Source: a bacterium (lineage in GTDB: Bacteria > Vulcanimicrobiota > Vulcanimicrobiia > Vulcanimicrobiales > Vulcanimicrobiaceae). From it: a stretch of 64,000 nucleotides of DNA. Made by a program: the position numbers and the translations under genes. This document shows positions 61,527-64,000 of this stretch, one piece after another; position 1 is the stretch's first letter, and the number at the start of each line of letters is the position of its first letter. The notes under the pieces were generated by a model. It was given only the letters and a program-made list of their open reading frames with translations. It was not told where the DNA came from and did no database searches. The stretch lies in contig JAJYFL010000008.1 of NCBI GenBank assembly GCA_021790935.1, positions 31,550 through 95,549 of the forward strand, written 5' to 3'.

Positions 61527-62831
61527 TTACTTCAAGATTGCGATTGGGCCGGTGAACGTCGGCACGCGACCGCAAAATACGATCGAATTTGGGCCTCCCC
61601 CCAGACATGCGTGCGTGTTGGAAACGATCGCTCCGTCGGGAGAGTCTCGGAACTCGACAATCGCCGGCGCGCCCATGAAGCCCGCTGAGAGATCCATTTC
61701 ATATAGGAACCGTCCGGTTGGATCGGAGACGATCATCTGCGGCTGCTTAACTGCCTTGGTTTCGACGGTTGAACCATGCGCGACGCGCAATCGACCGGCG
61801 GCACCGATCGCGTACGATTGAATGAGTGCGCCATCGGCACGACTTGCCATTGCACCCAGCACGTAGAGCAAACGGCCGGACGGAGCGATCGCGAGGCTCG
61901 CGTAGCTCGGCTGACCGGTCGGTGCAAGGCCGGTATCGGTCGCGGCCGGCCCGGGGACGGGCGTCAGCGCACCACCCGCTCCGATTCGGTAACCGAAAAC
62001 TTCGGTTTGCGCGCCAGCATTTGAGATTTTCTCCCCCGCAACGTATAGCAGCGGCCGCCGCGCAGCACTTGCCAAACCGGTGAAAGCATCGAGCCGTCCT
62101 GCGAATGACGTCGTTCCAGCAAGGGTAAGCGAGCCATCCGTTGCGACGTGGAGCTCCGCCAATGTCAATGGTGCTTGATATCGCGCAGAGATGCCGGCGA
62201 CGAACAGCCATTTCCCCGTCGAATCGCGCGCAGTATACGCGCCGAGAGGAGAGCCCGTGAGCCTTACCGTTGAGATCGGCGTCAACGTCCCATTTGCGGC
62301 AATCGCAAAGGAGCGAACGGCGGTCGATACGGGATCGCCGGTGTTATGGTATGTTATCCCGCCCGTCGCAAAAAGAAACGCGCCGTTACGACTGACCGCG
62401 AGGGTCTGATAGGGTGCCTGATTTCCCGTGAGGCAATCATCGATCTGCGTCGGCGAACCAAGCACATGGGGAATACCATCCACGATGTGATACGCCGCGA
62501 TCTCCTCAAGAATAGGGTGCCTACCGTAAACGATCCGCGTGCGATCGCGGGCGCAACCTGCGACGTAGAGATACTTCTCGTTCGGCGTGGCGACGACCGC
62601 GCCAGCCTGCTTTAAGGTTGGTATGGACACGCGTGAAGGCAACGTCCAGGAGCTGAAGTTCTGCGGCAGCCCCTTATAGCCGACCGGAAACATCAGGCCG
62701 TTCGGAGCGATCAGAAACTCTTCGAGATGCCCGTGCGTCGCAATATAGGCGCGCTCAAGCGGCACACGCGCCGCGAGACTCGGGCAGGCGAACGCAAACA
62801 CCGTTGCAAAGATGAGGATGATCCGCTTCAT
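61527..62831 (-). CDS. Exported beta-propeller protein (lactonase/YVTN-like)
   Basis: A 434-residue protein with a signal peptide (MKRIILIFATVFAFACPSLA). The mature part repeats the blade pattern of seven-bladed propellers: TPNEKYLYVAG, SRNGAFLFATGG, DSTGKWLFVAG, APSGRLLYVLG, DPTGRFLYEMD. Similar proteins include YbhE-type 6-phosphogluconolactonases and YVTN repeats, but export and the presence of a Pgl gene argue against a pentose-phosphate role. It lies 41 bp upstream of the large regulator on the same strand and may be co-transcribed with it. Confidence 0.7.
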   Translation of the reverse strand: MKRIILIFATVFAFACPSLAARVPLERAYIATHGHLEEFLIAPNGLMFPVGYKGLPQNFSSWTLPSRVSIPTLKQAGAVVATPNEKYLYVAGCARDRTRIVYGRHPILEEIAAYHIVDGIPHVLGSPTQIDDCLTGNQAPYQTLAVSRNGAFLFATGGITYHNTGDPVSTAVRSFAIAANGTLTPISTVRLTGSPLGAYTARDSTGKWLFVAGISARYQAPLTLAELHVATDGSLTLAGTTSFAGRLDAFTGLASAARRPLLYVAGEKISNAGAQTEVFGYRIGAGGALTPVPGPAATDTGLAPTGQPSYASLAIAPSGRLLYVLGAMASRADGALIQSYAIGAAGRLRVAHGSTVETKAVKQPQMIVSDPTGRFLYEMDLSAGFMGAPAIVEFRDSPDGAIVSNTHACLGGGPNSIVFCGRVPTFTGPIAILK

Positions 62832-62996
62832 GGCACGTACTTCGTCCTTTCGGAAACGCCGACTGGTAACGGCGGCATTACCCTGGTCCCTCCGGCACGA
62901 TTCTATTGATGTTACCGACGTGCGAACGCGTTAGATGGAGTGTATTAGGACTCGCACCACCATCGGCGCCGGTAACCGCAGGCCGTCTCGCGGTCG

Positions 62997-63873
62997 TTAC
63001 TGACACCCTGGAATTGGTGTAACGGAAAACCACGGACCAGGCATCATTCCAGATGCGTTAGTTTGCGATCGACTATAACGAGTATACTCGGCGAGATTAA
63101 CAGGTGAGTCCTCAACCGTAAACGTGTTTATGAGAACATTATTCGATGGCTCAGATACAATGCGAACAGGTAAATAGTATCTGTCTACAGGACAGCCGTT
63201 CTCGAGAATTAAAGAGATATTCCACCAGCCTTCTTTTAACCCACTTTCTAATATCGATGCAGACCCGTTAGTAAATTGTTTCGATGCAGAACTTAGTTTG
63301 CATGTTTTGAGAAAATTAGCGACAAATTGTCCTGGAGGAAGGGTCATGGAATATTTCGCAAAACATGTTTTGCCACCGCCGCTTGGAGTCGTGGGGTTCC
63401 TTAGACCCGACCGCCACATTCCGAGGAGCGCAAAAGTAAACTTCGAACTTATATTGTTGTACGTATTCATTGTTAGCATAATGCGCGCAGACGGGGTTGG
63501 CGTTGACGTTGGCGTTGGTTGAGGTGTTTGTGTTCGCGTTGGCGTTGGTTGAGGTGCTTGTGCTGGAGTTCCGTTTCCACCCCATATTGGTACAAATGAC
63601 GACACTTGAGACCACGGCCCCTGTTCACCGTAAAACCGCGATGCGACTCGCCAGTATAGCGGTTGACGCGGTTGCGACGTCGCCGGCATGTCGTTGGGGG
63701 CTGTCGTCTCAAACGAACTCGCGGTCCCATTCTGGCAGTCTGGCCACGTCACATTGGGACCATGGTCGGGAATCTGGGTATCTTGGGTTCCCAAACTGCC
63801 GAAAGTTGGAGTGAGAGAAACCTGCATCTCGTAACTCGTCGGTGAAGAGCACGCGTCTTTCTCACCTGGATTG
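62997..63873 (-). pseudogene. Extracellular Fn3-like protein gene, 5' end cut off by an IS element
   Basis: Open minus-strand frame with an ATG at 63827 giving 276 residues, but coding character continues upstream of it (SSPTSYEMQVSLTPTFGS reads like a fibronectin-III strand pair) until the IS end at 63873, with no start codon in between. So the 5' part has probably been removed. Visible parts are an Fn3-like domain, a Pro-Thr linker encoded by a 30-bp tandem repeat (about 63507-63566), and a C-terminal domain with Cys residues (KTCFAKYS, FLKTCKLSS). Base composition of the C-terminal part (63000-63480) is visibly more AT-rich than the rest of the window, suggesting transfer. Confidence 0.6.
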
Positions 63874-64000
63874 TGAGGTGGCCCCGGTTAGTCGGACAGC
63901 CTGATATGTGATGACTTCGCTCCCTAGCGGTCGAAAAGACCTGCGAAAAGGAGCAGTCATCGTGAAACGTTCTCGTCGCAACCACACGGCGGCCTTCAAG
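63874..64000 (+). mobile_element. IS3-family insertion sequence, left end
   Basis: From 63874 the sequence TGAGGTGGCCCCGGTTAGTC, continuing GGACA, has the look of an IS3-family left terminal repeat. A short leader follows, then GGAG and a transposase OrfA start. The element runs off the right edge, so the right repeat, target duplication and OrfB cannot be seen. Confidence 0.7.
63962..64000 (+). CDS. IS3-family transposase OrfA, N-terminal fragment
   Basis: Only 13 codons lie in the window. GTG at 63962 with GGAG ten bases upstream gives VKRSRRNHTAAFK, the usual OrfA beginning (RSRRNHxxxFKAKVALAA) just before the helix-turn-helix. A frameshifted OrfB with the DDE domain should follow outside. 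Confidence 0.7.
   Translation, partial: MKRSRRNHTAAFK

Noticed and set aside
61608..61608. ATG at 61608 as start of the large regulator
   Set aside because: The extra 41 residues are a shadow of the propeller gene's 3' end and show no domain similarity.
61527..62831. Propeller protein as the pathway 6-phosphogluconolactonase
   Set aside because: A DevB-type Pgl is in the pentose-phosphate operon and this protein has a signal peptide, so a cytoplasmic sugar-phosphate role is unlikely.
63840..63960. Possible structured RNA (cyclic-di-GMP riboswitch-like) at the right end
   Set aside because: The GGCCCCGGTTAGTCGGAC block is better explained as an IS3 terminal repeat; the conserved GEMM core is missing.
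63749..63985. Minus-strand ORF of 78 codons at the right end
   Set aside because: It crosses the IS terminal repeat and leader and has no similarity; it is explained by the IS end.
1..64000. tRNA, rRNA or CRISPR arrays
   Set aside because: I saw no cloverleaf with a GTTCGANTC arm in a gap, no rRNA core sequence and no regularly spaced repeats other than the Pro-Thr linker repeat near 63.5 kb.

Overview
The window is a high-GC bacterial chromosome segment packed with short-spaced or overlapping genes. Several blocks keep the Bacillus-type order (PIN/TRAM - ispD - ispF - [gltX] - cysE - cysS - rlmB - sigH, and PASTA - rpe - thi gene - rpmB/fakA - plsX), yet a TolC-type outer-membrane channel shows a two-membrane cell. 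This suggests a diderm Terrabacteria lineage; Eremiobacterota (WPS-2) is my best guess. That is an inference from layout and protein style, not a database result.

Left part (1-13.1 kb): an NRAMP-related transporter, cut by the window edge, sits behind a magnesium M-box riboswitch. Divergent from it are three histidine-degradation genes (hutU, hutI, hutF-like). A beta-lactamase-fold protein follows. Then comes a six-gene efflux operon (STAS protein, LolA-like protein, TetR, EmrA, EmrB, TolC) with a 44-residue ORF coupled to its end and inverted repeats in its promoter.

Central metabolism (13.1-36.3 kb): a minus-strand pentose-phosphate operon (tkt, tal-pgi fusion, gnd, zwf, opcA, pgl) lies next to two lysine/DAP genes and a SWIM-SNF2 helicase. 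A minus-strand group follows (radA, glutamate formimidoyltransferase, M16 peptidase, aldehyde dehydrogenase), then cmk, plsC and a polyprenyl synthase.

Housekeeping (36.3-56.3 kb): a double GT-C mannosyltransferase, yebC, a PASTA-only protein, rpe, thiL, a pyridoxal-kinase-like gene, rpmB, the fatty-acid activation set fakA-plsX-fakB, hemW, PIN/TRAM, ispD, ispF, an orphan GluRS anticodon-binding domain, cysE, cysS, rlmB and sigH. The main surprises are here. IspD carries a C-terminal domain that reads like EF-G domain V. The gltX slot holds only the tRNA-binding half of GluRS. The slot where Bacillus has the PrkC kinase holds only PASTA repeats.

Right end (56.3-64 kb): an accessory region with two convergent BTAD/AAA-type regulators (one preceded by 11-bp-phased direct repeats like SARP sites), a secreted beta-propeller, and an extracellular protein gene cut by an IS3-family element that runs off the right edge.
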